Below, in pieces: positions 45,588 through 57,319 of a DNA stretch of 64,000 nt (the first letter of the stretch is position 1; each line of letters starts with the position of its first letter). The position numbers and the translations under genes are program-made. Where the stretch lies: NCBI GenBank assembly GCA_028386065.3, contig JAKUCV010001894.1, forward strand, positions 124,001 to 188,000, in the 5' to 3' direction. Under the pieces are notes generated by a model. The model saw nothing but the letters and a program-made list of their open reading frames with translations, was not told where the DNA came from and ran no database searches. Origin of the DNA: Turnera subulata (lineage: Eukaryota; Streptophyta; Magnoliopsida; Malpighiales; Passifloraceae).

Positions 45588-46911
45588 TATTCGTGCAAAA
45601 CCAGCTCCAAGTGCACAACGTTGCTGTAGTAAACAAGGTCGAATCACAGGGACTACAAAATTATCACTATCCTTAGAGCTTTCGACCTATTAGACTGTAA
45701 ATTGACAAGTAAATAATGTGTCGAATTGGTGAGAGTAATAGGCAGTGAAAATAAAGTAAATAAATAGTAAATAAAGAGACAGCATGTATTGGTAAGGTGA
45801 TGCAGTAATAAAGAAACCTAGGTTGTCCGGAGTTCACTACAGCGGGTGCTGTCTAAGTAATAAAACTATGGTTTGGCTAATTTATTCGTCCACTTTGTAG
45901 GGCTCCCTAGTCTATATCATCTATAACCAGCTGTTCACTGTTATTGTAAACCTACCTAGTCCCAAACAACCTACTGTTCGCCAGTGTTGCCTGTTGTAGG
46001 CTCTGTACTAGGTGTTGGATCCTCAACTACCATAAAAATCTCTTTCGACAACAGTTAGGATAAAGGCTGTGTATAGAACGATCAGATTTCCTGACTTCTC
46101 CTTTTCAGTGCTTGGCTAGGTCGTCTAAGATGCACAAGAGGTTGATCAGGCCGCATGCGCTGTTAAGCTCTCCATACACGAATCAAGGAAACGACGAACA
46201 ATAAAAACCAAAACATGAATTATTACTCAAACATAACTGTAGCTACATCCAATAAACCTAGATTAAGGAATTTAGTTCATGAAGAAACTAAAAACAACAA
46301 ACAAAGTAATTGGCGACAACGACATGCTGTCGGATTATGAACCTAAAGTTTTCACTTGCTTTAATCGAGTTTTTCAAGCTCCTTCTGCTCTGAAAGCTGT
46401 GTGTTCTGCTCCAGAAAGTAGAGAAGTCGAAGATTGTCTTTAGGGTTTTTGTTCTTTTCTATTTATTGAGAATAAATCTTTTGTAAAAATCCTAATTCTT
46501 GAGGAATAAGTTTTCTTCTCAAAACCAAGCAGCAAAAGGTCTTCTTTCCTTCCAAGGAGTGTCCTCGTGATCTTCAATAAAGTCTCCTCGAATTTAGGTG
46601 CAAGTCTCTAAATTAATTATAATAATTGGGACTTCGACGCAGCGCCGCTGTCAGGTTGCATCTGGGCGCTGTCGCTGGTGCAATTTGAACTAGAACTGGG
46701 CATTCAGCAGCGCCTCGCTGTTTTCGGGCCAAAATCATCAAAATCCACTCCAAAAAGGACCTAATTGCACCTGAAACCAACACAAGAGCTAGAAAAGTAG
46801 AATTTGGTGTAAAAGCAAGTGATTTCCTACCTAAATGCATGAATTGATGCTAAATGCAAGGCAAAAAGACTACAGTGCATACTGTAAAAGTGTGTAATTC
46901 CATGCTCATCA
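45588..46911 (-). repeat. 5' LTR of the nested element
   Basis: 1324 bp. Its inner terminal dinucleotide is TA instead of TG on the plus strand. Confidence 0.9.
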
Positions 46912-46916
46912 GACGA
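46912..46916. repeat. TSD GACGA, right copy of nested element
   Basis: Keeps the CGA arginine codon that mutated to TGA in the left copy. Confidence 0.8.
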
Positions 46917-47761
46917 CCGTTCTTAGCTACTGTTGGAGCTCAAATTGATGTTCATGATGAAAGCTTACTCTTCAGGTAGGGAATGACAAGGTTGAGTTTG
47001 ATGTCTTCTGAGCAATAAGAGGACCTTTCGAGGAAGATAGTTGTTTTCAAGTGGATGCAATTGATAATACTTTCAAGGAAATGAACAAAGATTCTGCAAA
47101 CAATTGCTTTCGAGTTGATAAAATCATCCGACCACAAGATGTCGTACCAAAGTTACTTTGTCCAATGAAAGGAAAAGTAGATGAGCACACAAAGATTATC
47201 AAGAAGCAAGAGTTCGTGGAAGGTGACTTGGTGATGCATTTCAGTGCTAAATTTGACGTGTGGTCTGGACCCTTCACGGTATCAAAAAGCCTTCCCCATG
47301 GAGCTGTGGAAGTTTGGGACAAAGAAAAAGCAGCTATTAAGGTGAATGGTAGAAACTTGAAGTTGCGTGGAGAAAGAATTCAGAAGCAAGCTGCATCAAT
47401 ATCCTCTACCTCAACTAATCGTGACACTTCTCCAGAAAGGGATGTGGATATTGTGGTAGTAACGCAACAAGAAAGCTCTTGTCAATTTTCAACAAAGCCT
47501 TTGATATCAGTGGAGAATTCGAAGAAACAAAAGCTTAAGCGAGGTGACAGAGTGTTACTTTACGTTTCCAAATGGAAAGAAAATCTCAATTCCCGTTGGA
47601 CGGGACCATTCACGGTGTCAAACCTACTTCCAAATGGAGATGTGGAGATATACAACGAAAGAGATGGAACTTTCAAAGTGAATGGCCAAAGGCTCAAGAT
47701 GTTTTATGATGGCGATTTTCATGGAAGACGATTCACTGAGAAGCTCCATGATCCACCATAA
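46917..47761 (+). pseudogene. pol: Athila pol remnant: protease end joined to duplicated integrase C-terminal domains
   Basis: 46917-47050 continues the protease (PFLATVGAQIDVHDESLLF, with stops before and after the DKVEFDVF text). The frame 47051-47761 then passes into integrase C-terminal sequence without any reverse transcriptase between. Two GPY/F modules follow each other: GDLVMHFSAKFDVWSGPFTV ending VNGRNLKL, and GDRVLLYVSKWKENLNSRWT with GPFTV ending VNGQRLKM. A linker of about 85 residues (47390-47540) separates them. RT, RNase H and the DDE core have been deleted, so the element cannot move by itself. The 236-codon frame is open but probably not a gene. Confidence 0.8.
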
Positions 47762-50607
47762 CCAACCTCTGAACTGGTCCAGCTAAGAAGACTATAAAGA
47801 AGCGCTGTGTGGGAGGTTACCCACAAATTAAGGTAAATTAGTGTTTTGAGTCTTTTATTTTTATTAAGTTTGGTTTTTGTTTTTGAGTATGTATAGATTG
47901 CAAGAAAGAAAAAAAAATTTCAAGGAGAGATGAACCAAATCAAGAAGGGACTGGCCGAATTCTTCATCAAATTGACAAGAGAAACTTTTCTTAAACTCAA
48001 ACTTTTACTTTTTTGTGTAATTATGATTTGCTTGGGTGCTTTGTTTGGTTTTATTTGTTTTCATGCATTCATATAGATTTAGCACATACCCTTAGGTTTC
48101 GATGGCAAGTTCATAGTAAACTTTAGGCTAAGTTTGAGGAGACAATTTTTAGATTTAATTTTTAAAATTTTCTTTATTTTTCTAGCAGCCTAGGATTTTT
48201 CATTTTTTCATAATTCATTAAAAAGATAAAAATCAGAAAATAGAAAATCACAAAAAAATAAGAAAACATTTCAGGAAAACAAAAAAACTGAAAAAACAAA
48301 AAAAAATGGGTTTACGTACCTATTCGTGTACCATGGCGCATGAGGAGGACGACGGAGTAGCGCACCCGAGAGCACCCAGGTGCACCAATCGGCACACCCG
48401 CAGGTAAACCTGCCAGCGTGCCAACCAGCGCACCGGAGGAGACCCGAGACGCACCAAAGGCACGCGAAGGCGCGCCCATCAGCATCAAAGGCACGCCTAC
48501 CCAAGAGCACAAGGAGCCCATGCAACCGACTCCAATTTTTTTGGGCACCCTTAGCTGCGATTTTTCTTGTTCGTCCTAGTCCCACAAAAAATATATGTAG
48601 GTTAGTGTTCCTTTAGTTTTTAGGATTTAGATTTTATTTTTTTAGGTTATGGATTTTTTAATCCTTAGCGACATAGGATTCCTAGTACACACACACTTTG
48701 ATTACTATTTTGAGGAGGATTCCTATTACCCATAGGAGACCAAACGGCACCAGTAGTACCAATTCCACCGCCTCTAGAGGCTATAAATACACACCCACCA
48801 ATTCCACCGCCTCTAGAGGCTATAAATACACACCCATGCCCCTCATATTTTTCCACACCAAAATCATTCAGGCTCTAGCGATCATTACACCTAATGCCGA
48901 TTTTACACCCTAGCTTTTTTTGATTTTTCTTTTAGTCTCCCACTCTTTTTAGCCTTAACTTACTTTCTCTCTTACTTGGATTATCTTTTCTTATGTGCTA
49001 TATATGTTTCTCTCTAAGTTTGATGAGAGTGCATCTCCTTTGAGCCTATTTTTTCCATCCTATGTTCTCTTTTTCTTTGACAATGTGGACATTGTCCGAT
49101 TTAAGTTTGAGGAGGGGAAACAAATTTCTTTGCAATTTGTTTGTCTTTGTTTTATTATTGTCAAGAAAGAGCATGTTTTTGACTTTAATATATTGAGTAC
49201 ACATACTTTTTTTAATCTAGTTTACTTAGTAATAAGCCATTACTTTTTCAAAATTGTTTTTCCAACAATTTTTTCAAAATCGTTCCTCAGATTGTTTTCA
49301 AACCGACCATTCTGTGATCAAGATGATTTTTGTTGATGGATAGCCAAGAGAGTTACTTTGAGTTTTTGAAATATTTTTGTTTTAGATGCAAGAAGTTTGA
49401 TTTTTGATTGATCTTGTGTTTATGTTTAGTTATGATGAATTCGTGCAAGTTCTAGCATTCTTTGCTTAGCATTTTTCAACACCCTATGCATTATTTTTCA
49501 AAATTTTTGGCGTCTACATATATGTCCTAGAACAAGTTTCAGAACTTTTCAAAGCGAATTTTTCTCATAGATGCCAAATGAAAGAGATGATTTAGGCATT
49601 CTTTATTTAAACCAACAAGCCAATAAAAAGCCTACCCTTTATCATTATCCCTTGTTTAACCCCTTTGAGCCTAAATCATGGTAGACAATATTTTTTCTTT
49701 ACCCACATTTACCCACCTTTAACCCTTTGAAACCTTATGGCTACCATTATTTTTTTTCATTATACATACCCTATTTTTCAAAGTTCCTTAAGAGATTTTT
49801 GTTATGTGTTTTTATCAAGATTTTTTTCTATGATAAGTGCAATTGTACCGTATCTTTTCACATCAAAGAAGATCTATGCATTGAAAATGTTTGCACTTTC
49901 AATTTTTTCAAGTATGTTATTGATTGTCAAGCGCAGAAAAAAGAAAAAAAATTGACAAAGTCGATTCAAAGAGAAAAAAAAATTGTTCAAATAAAAAATC
50001 CAAAAAAAATTGAAACTGCGCCAATTATGGTTCCTGAAACAAGTTGGATTTCTTTTGATGATCACATGATCGATGTTACTTCAAGACTTGCGCTTTGAGA
50101 AATCTTTTCAATCTCTTGATAATGCACATTGCAAACTTTTCTTAAGTGAATTTTTGAACTTTGATTTCCCTAGAAACTTTTTTCTTTGATCAACCTTTAC
50201 CCGAGACCCCATTACAACCATTTGTAAAGTCCTATTGATCTTTTTGAGAGTGTTTATTTATAATAGTGGAGTTAAGTTCTGGAATTTGCCTATGGGACTA
50301 GTTTTTCAAATTTTCATAACGTCAATTCAATCTTGCATGCATATCGGTAGTTGATTTTTGCTAAGTGATTTGTGTGAAAGCTTTGTGCAGGTAATTCCGA
50401 CTATGGCATGGATGCTTTTTTATGAGATTTTCTTTGTTTCTTGACATATTGTTCTTAAATGTTTTTCATAAGCTCTTGGTGATCATCTTGGAAGTCTTGA
50501 TATGAATTATTTTTGAATATGAGAATTGGTGGAGATTTTCAAAACCCTCATTTGATTTATTTTTTTTATTTGCTTAAGGATAAGAAAAGTTTAAGTTTAA
50601 GGAGATT
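47762..50607 (+). other. Non-coding 3' region of the Athila-like element
   Basis: Where Athila elements may carry an env-like frame I see none. 48330-48540 is a GC-rich patch with GCGCACC motifs. 48758-48835 contains a direct duplication of about 39 bases carrying CCGCCTCTAGAGGC and CTATAAATAC. PPT-like TAAGTTTGAGGAG motifs recur at about 48131 and 49099 before the real PPT at 50590-50607. 49000-50200 is T-rich. Confidence 0.6.
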
Positions 50608-52386
50608 TGATAACATCTAAATGTTAGTGTTTTTATGATGGTTTTGAATGACTTTTTTTATGTCTTCTAGGTCGATTATGTGTACAATCTCTATATTATT
50701 GTGTGTTTTCATGAATTGTGTCAATTAGTACTTCAATTTTGCTGATTAAGTATTTCTATCAGGAATTTATCGTTTTTATTGAAGAATGGAAGCTTTTTAG
50801 CCAAGTTTGGAAACCAGGCCCAATTTAGGAAACTTTCTGCAGTGAGCACAGCCGACGATTTTAGGAATTCCAGGACTTCTAGGCTTCAAAATTAAGTGAG
50901 ACAAATTGGAGAAGAAAATAGACTTCCAGAGCTTTCTATGGATTAAATTTCATAATTTTTGGACATGTCTACTGGGAGGAGCACTTAGACGATTTTGGCC
51001 CAGACACACATGGATTTCTACATAGACCCAGGCCTAGTGTTTTGATGATATCTCGTGCTACAGAAGTCAAATTGAGGTGTTATTTTTATGTAAAGAAATC
51101 TGAGAGAATTATCTAGTACTTTGTAGAAGAGCCCAACATCCTATTCGGACGTCTTCTAGTCGCTAAGCACCGTGGAATGTTCGGGTCAGAAAACAGGGAA
51201 AAGTACAACTTGGAATGCAAGTCAGGAATTCAATTCCCATTCAAAGAAGGAGTACCCTTGGATGACCTCCAGCACCAAAACTACTATAAAGACACCCCTT
51301 GGGGCATCATATTCTCGAGGCCGAGTTCAGAGGGCGAAGCTATGCCAAATTGTTTAGGGTTTAGGTCATACACACTAATAGGATTAGGGTTTCTTCTTTT
51401 TCTCTCTATTAGGTGGTGCCGATTCTTATAGCAAGGCTTAAAAATTATTCCCCTCAACTTTCCAACAAGATATTGAAGATCTAGAGGCACAAAATCATCA
51501 GTTTTAGAAGCACAAAATTCGAGATCAAGGAGCACCAGAAGTCGACACCATTCTTTCTACAGAAATTGACTGCACCTTCTCCTTTATTCGGTTTTTTTGT
51601 TATTTGATTCCATGATGAATTCTTATGTTGATTTTGATTTTATTATTTTTATGTGTAACTAATCTCTTAATCTAGGATTAGGGATGTAGCCAATTACTCT
51701 TATGCCTTTACAATATTATTCAGATACTGTTCTTGGAATCTGTTGTGTTTGTTTGATCTATGTGTGCTGAATTGTTTGTTGCTTGATTAGCTACCAAGTT
51801 TACAATAATTTAGATCTGAATCTTTGTTGATAGCGACATGCGAGAGCTGACTAGTTGATTAGATTTTAGATCTGAACATCATAGATTGATTAGAAGACTA
51901 GAGATGCGAAAGCTGATAGTTATTCTTAAGGTTGATAAATTGTTTATGCTTAGTGAATTTAGTTACAAACTGTGCTAGTGAGAACTAGGTAGTTACGGAC
52001 TGAATAATTGATTCAACATGCAACAGCTGAGAGTTAATACTTTAAGATAATTAGCCTACAATAATCAATAGACATCCTAGATCATAATCGGATGTATTAT
52101 GTGCATAAGTAGTAATTGCGTGAACCCCGAACTCGTAAGTTGTTTTTATTATTGCTTTACTCGACATCTATTACCCTTTGCCGATTTTACTTTTTATTTT
52201 TATTACTTTGTTAATTCCGATTTTAGCTACCAACTCTCATCAATAATCGATCTTCCTAAATAATCACAAGTTTTTATTGACGTAGTACTTAAACTGTTCT
52301 CTGTGGGATTGACCTTGATTGCTATAACAGACTCTGTGCGCTTGCAGGTTAATCGCAGTGTTTGGTGTGGGTTAAGAACACTATCA
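50608..52386 (+). repeat. 3' LTR of the Athila-like element
   Basis: 1779 bp, TGATAACATC...ACACTATCA, collinear with 38503-40280 with many small differences. Confidence 0.93.
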
Positions 52387-52391
52387 TCGGG
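52387..52391. repeat. TSD TCGGG, right copy
   Basis: Exact match to 38498-38502. Confidence 0.92.
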
Positions 52392-53010
52392 TTGAACAGG
52401 TAAATGGGTTCTAAATGTTCAACCCGACCCGACCCATTTAATAATCGTATCGTATCATGTCCAATCTATTTATTATCGTCACGGGTTCGGGTTAACCCGT
52501 TGGTTACCTATTAAGTCTGCCAAACCTAAAAATTAGTTTGAAAATTTTCTATTTTGCACAAGTTGTTGTATTTTTTAAGCAAATAGTTATATAATTAGAT
52601 TTTCTCATATATTAAATAAAATAGTAAATTATAGAATCACAACAAAATAACATTTTAAAGCATTTATAGAAATATTTGTGAATAATTTTATTAACGTTGG
52701 CGTTAAATATTAAATAAGTCTACCCATTTTGCCAAGTCTAATAACACCACACCATGCACCTTCCCTTCTTTTCATTAGCTAAATTCAAAATGGAATTTAA
52801 ATATGTCTATGGAGTGAATATAAAAAAAATGATAGTAGATTTCTGGGTGGGTCAAGATGCAATATTTATATTGCTGCAGAAAATGTCCGAAATGTAAAAA
52901 TACTTGTAACGCAAACATATGTTTTAATTGGACATATAATTAATTTTTTTGGTTCATATTATATAGTCATGTTTTGCACAACATCAATACAATTATCATC
53001 TTGCTTATGG
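52392..53010. other. Continuation of the pre-Athila repeat, then A/T-rich sequence
   Basis: 52392-52510 continues the GTCGTGTC/GGGTTGAACAGG repeat with GGGTTCGGGTTAACCCG. From 52520 onward the sequence is A/T-rich without features. Confidence 0.5.
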
Positions 53011-53272
53011 TTATACAATTATTTTTTTATCGACGCAAAGAGCAAGCTCACTACCAGCGCCTCTCTTGAAAACAAAACAAAAATAATGAAGACTTCTCTT
53101 CCTCTCTTCGAAACTTTCTTCCCCAAAGTAAAAAAATTTCAAATCCTTAATTTTTGGTTCCTCACTCTCCAACTTCAATCCCCTCTCCTCATCATCAACC
53201 TCAATCCTTTCTCTTCTCCTCTTCTCCTCGTTCCTCCCCACCTGCGACAACGACATCTCATTCCAGATCGTC
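53011..53272 (-). other. Open frame adjoining coiled-coil copy A across the copia insertion
   Basis: A minus-strand frame reads MTIWNEMSLSQVGRNEEKRR onward, very rich in E, K and R, with no known domain. If the copia insertion and one TSD copy are removed, this frame lies directly after the broken coiled-coil copy A (59526). It does not resemble the corresponding part of copies B and C, so copy A has a different end. Function unknown. Confidence 0.35.
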
Positions 53273-53277
53273 ATAGT
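53273..53277. repeat. TSD ATAGT, left copy
   Basis: Exact match to 59364-59368. Confidence 0.92.
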
Positions 53278-53502
53278 TGAATCACACAACACAAACTAGG
53301 GTTGAAAGAATTCTTGTATATTATTGATTGTATGAAGATACATGTATAAATACACAAGAAGACCTAGACTACATATAACTCTGATGCTACAAGTTAGGAT
53401 CCTAAGGCTTAGAGATGACGATAAACAATAGATTGGCATCACCGCCTCAGCACTAACTGATAGGAAACGATAAATAATATCAACACCAGGTCTTATCTGT
53501 CA
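53278..53502 (-). repeat. 3' LTR
   Basis: 225 bp, plus-strand TGAATCACACAAC...TCTTATCTGTCA. The adjacent minus-strand PPT, CTTGTGGGGGAGTAT, is at 53503-53517. Confidence 0.93.
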
Positions 53503-55774
53503 ATACTCCCCCACAAGATGAAGGAGCTGATAGAACCTGAATCTTGTCTCTCAAAAATTCAAAACGAGGCTGTGTCAGGGGCTTGGTGAAGATATCTGCA
53601 ATCTGATCAGCACTGGTGAGAAAACGGACACACAATCGTCGCTGCGCAAACTGCTCCCGAACAAAGTGATAATCAATTTCAATATGCTTTGTTCGGGCAT
53701 GGAGGACAGGATTTGCTGCTAAGTACGTGGCCCCTAAGTTGTCACACCACAACACAGGAGTTGTTTGGAGAGGGACACGCATTTCGCAAAGCAATGATTG
53801 CACCTAGAGCAATTCAGCTGAGGCATCGGCAAGGGATTTGTACTCAGCTTCCGTGGAGGAGCGAGACACCGTGCGCTGTTTTTGAGCACGCCAAAAGACA
53901 AGGGTGCGGCCGAAGTAGACAGCCAGTCCACTGGTTGATCGTCGGTCTTCTATAGAGCCTGCCCAGTCGGCATCTGCAAAGGCTTGAAGTACTATGGATG
54001 GAGATGAGGACAACAAAATACCTTGAGTAAGTGTGCCCTTGATATACCGTAATAAGCGTTTGACAGCAAGCCAGTGCGCCTGTGATGGTTTGTGCATGAA
54101 CTGACAAAGTTTATAAACTGGAAAAGCAATATCAGGTCTGGTCATGGTTAGGAACTAGAGTCCTCCAAGGATGCTGCGATAGAAAGTTTCATCGGCAAAA
54201 GGTGGTGCATCACTGGTGCGAAGCACTGTCTTAGTGCACATTGGAGTGGAGATAGGCTTGGCATCTTGCATGCCTGCTTTAGTGAGCAGCGCCTTTGCAT
54301 ATTTGTGTTGATTTAAGAATATTCCCTGCTTGAAATGGTGAGTTTCAATGCCCAAAAAATAATGTAAAGTGCCCAAGTCTCGTAGTGAGAACTTACTCCC
54401 GAGTGCAGTAATTAAAGAAGCAATAGCCGCAGTGTGTGTACCCGTGACAATAATGTCATCAACATAGAAAAGAAAATAAAGAGAGATGTCCCCATGATGA
54501 TAAATAAATAAGGATGTTTCATTCTTAGAAACCAGAAAACCGTAACCAAGAAGAAATTGTGCTAGGCAGGCATACCATGCGTGTGGCGCTTGCCGCAAAC
54601 CATACAATGATTTGTGAAGTTTGCAAACATAGTTGGGGTGCCGAGCATCCACAAAACTAGGTGGTTGACGCATGTACACATTTTTAGTGAGCATGCCATT
54701 TAAAAATGAATCATGAACATCAAGCTGACGTAGTGACCAGTGATTCGCAGCAGCAAGAGTCAAAATGATGCGGATGGTGGCAGGCTTCACAACAGGACTA
54801 AAGGTTTCATCAAAGTCCAGACCCACCTATTGGTGAAACCCTTTGGCCACTAACCGGGCCATATATCTTTCTAGGCTTCCATCAGCCCGGAGCTTGGCTC
54901 GATAAACCCATTTACAGCCTACGAAGTCAATGGACGGTGCTGGAGGGACCAGAGACCAGGTTTTATTGCGCTCTAAAGCGTCCATTTCTTGTTTCATTGC
55001 AGCACGCCATTCAGGATGGTTTTGAGCTTGAGTAAAGGTGGTAGGCTCAAGAAGGATGTTTGTTGTGGAAGCAGTGTAGGTGACAAAATCACGCAGTTGA
55101 GTGTTAGGGACAGGGTTCTGTCGAGTGTTCATTGGATGTGTGCGTTGGGGTGGTGGAGGTGGTAGTGGTTGTGGTGCAGGTGGCTCGGAAATAAGAACTG
55201 GAGGGTAATTGCCTTCCGGTGGACCTGCAGCGCGTACGGGAGGGGTGGACAGAACTGGGGAACTCGACCATGGGAAAGATGGTGGGGAGGGACAAGATAG
55301 TGACTCTGGCTGAAAGGGAAAGACATCTTCTATGAAACGAACTTGACGCGCAATATACAGTCTTTGATGAACAAAGTCAAAACATTTATAACCTAGATGT
55401 TGTCGGATATACCCTAAGAAAACACATGGGACCGATCTGAAATCCATTTTGTGGCGAGTGTAGGGACGAAGGAATGGAAAACAAAAGCAACCAAAGGTCT
55501 TTAAAAACGAATAGCGTGGTGTTTGATGAAACAAAACCTCATGGGGAGATTTGTAGTTGAGAACCTTAGTTGGTGGACGATTAATAAGATGGACAGCAGT
55601 GGAGAAAGCATGGTGCCAATAATTTTGTGGTAAATGAGAATGAGCAAGAAGTGTGAGTCCCGTTTCCACAATATGACGATTGCGTCGCTCTACCATCCCA
55701 TTTTTTCATGAGTGTGTGGACAAATCAGGCGATGGACAATACCTAGATCATTGCAAAGTTTACTAACAAGACGG
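53480..55774 (-). pseudogene. pol: copia pol, second part: integrase end - RT - RNase H
   Basis: Resumes after the solo LTR with LVSKLCNDLGIVHRLICPHT. A one-base frameshift precedes the glutamate-containing MVERRNRHIVETGL (55696). A proline-rich linker leads to RT (CKWVYRAKLRADGSLERYMA), interrupted by TAG just before VGLDFDETFSPV at 54826. Catalytic YVDDIIVTG lies near 54470. A second TAG precedes FLTMTRPDIAF (54150). RNase H (DADWAGSIEDRRSTSG, STEAEYKSLADA) is cut by a third TAG replacing tryptophan at 53804 and ends with DIFTKPLTQ. Non-functional. Confidence 0.92.
55770..55774. repeat. TSD GACGG of the solo LTR, left copy
   Basis: Pairs with GATGG at 57315-57319 (one C/T change). Confidence 0.8.
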
Positions 55775-57314
55775 TGTAAGTAACCGAGCATGCAATCTTG
55801 ACAATCAAAATGCAGCAGAAAGACCCGGTACTCATGGAGGATCCAAGTGACGCTAACTAAACCGAATAACAATTTTTTGTACCTTGCTTGGTTAAGGTTT
55901 TTCACCCAACTGTAGTGTAGAATCAGCAAGAACCCGACAAGAAATCCGACTCCTCTACGGTATCCACATGAACCGTCGATGTCCAGCCAGCAATCGTCTC
56001 ACGATCACCAACCCGAGCACTCCCGAACCGTAGTGCTAGCTGCAGAATTTTCGAAAGCTAGAAACTAGAGAGTGTTTGATGTGTTTTTCTCAAGTGTGAA
56101 GAGTGTGCTAAGCATTGCTTGGTCTGAAAATCTGATCAAACCTTCACCCTATTTATACACACTTGAAATGCATAGTTTATTAAGTCATTGGCCAACACAA
56201 TCATGTCTTATCCTTCATGATTATGTTTCCACTTTGACTTAATGCTCCACTAAGCATTAATTATATATATCATCATATATAGGAATACACATCATATGGC
56301 ACAAATTCTGGTTCAATAATTCTGATAATTTGTGAACCAAATCAGCCCAAAACGACCCGGTCCAACCATGGTTCAACCATGGTCAAACCACTAGCTCAAT
56401 ACCCTGGTCCAACCAACTGGTCGAACTACAGTCCAACCGTTGTTCAACCACCAGCTCGAATCAACAGTTCTGAGTGTGTGACCCTGTAGGCACTTGTAAC
56501 GTTTGGCAATAATTGTAAACTCATTTACAATTATAAACAATTAGCGGCGTCTAGCAACACATCATTGCTACCCAAATGACAAGATCAGTACTGATTCATT
56601 ATGCCACGGAAACATGTCATCGTCCTTTCGTCCCATTATCAAGATCAAACACGAGACATGGAATATGTCAATCTCGCATATGTTTGATCCAACGTTTCTT
56701 GATCCTCGAGTTAACTGAGTAAAACGGATACTAATGTTATCACCATACCACATAATCCGAGCATGGCCATGCATTTACAGTTCAACTATATCAAGGGGCC
56801 CTTCTGATAATATACCCGTTATAAGGGTTGGAAGAATCCTATCTTGATCATACAAAACCCACTACACACTCATCATATACCCAATGATTACACTAAGTTC
56901 TACTCAGTTACGAATAGCCAAGAGTAATATCAAAGTATATGACTCACATGTTGGGAACCTTGATGATCTCAGGTCTAAGGACAATACATATAAGAACCAC
57001 AAATGACAATTATATAACGTTCCATGTAGTGTTCTTATGTTGGGTCAGTCCAGACCACAAGTTCTCTAACTTGTACCCGTATGTAGAATTCATTTCTCAT
57101 ATAATTCTCAACATACGCTAGTCTTAATTTATTATTACAACCCATCCATAATAATAATAATCAACTAGGGACATTTAGGAATATAAAATATTCTAGGGTT
57201 ATAAATATGTGCAAGCGTTTATCTCATAAACATATTTATTGGAATAACCTTAATGTATTTACATGACTATGTACAATCATCCATTGATTGGCTTTTGGGC
57301 ATATTACACTAATA
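55775..57314 (-). repeat. Solo LTR, Angela-like family
   Basis: 1540 bp, plus-strand TGTAAGTAACC...ATTACACTAATA, homologous to the LTRs at 2552, 16087 and 22857. No internal region is present, and TSD-like GACGG/GATGG flank it. This is the product expected from recombination between the two LTRs of a full element. The plus-strand terminal CA is mutated to TA. Contains 11-bp CCAACCAT repeats at 56359-56460. Confidence 0.92.
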
Positions 57315-57319
57315 GATGG
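57315..57319. repeat. TSD GATGG of the solo LTR, right copy
   Basis: See the left copy at 55770-55774. Confidence 0.8.

Larger units (their letters stand above)
42556..46911 (-). mobile_element. Athila-related non-autonomous LTR element nested in the protease
   Basis: LTRs of 1333 and 1324 bp (plus-strand ends TGTTCGTGCAAAACC...GCTCATCA) flank 1.7 kb without pol. The PBS at the right and PPT at the left set the minus orientation. The PBS is of the Athila type. Insertion splits the host element's protease between LG and RPF. TSD GA(T/C)GA. Confidence 0.9.
38503..52386 (+). mobile_element. Athila-like Ty3/gypsy element
   Basis: 13.9 kb including a 4.36-kb nested element. Order: 5' LTR (38503-40280), PBS, gag pseudogene (40526 on), protease (42088-42555 and 46917-47050), integrase C-terminal text (to 47761), 2.8 kb of non-coding 3' region, PPT and 3' LTR (50608-52386). 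Reverse transcriptase, RNase H and the integrase core are absent. TSDs are TCGGG on both sides. Confidence 0.93.

Noticed and set aside
48271..48616. Cysteine-rich open frames in the GC-rich patch
   Set aside because: Present on both strands because of base composition; not conserved text.
47762..50607. Athila env-like gene
   Set aside because: No frame above 123 codons and no signal peptide or membrane pattern that could be defended.
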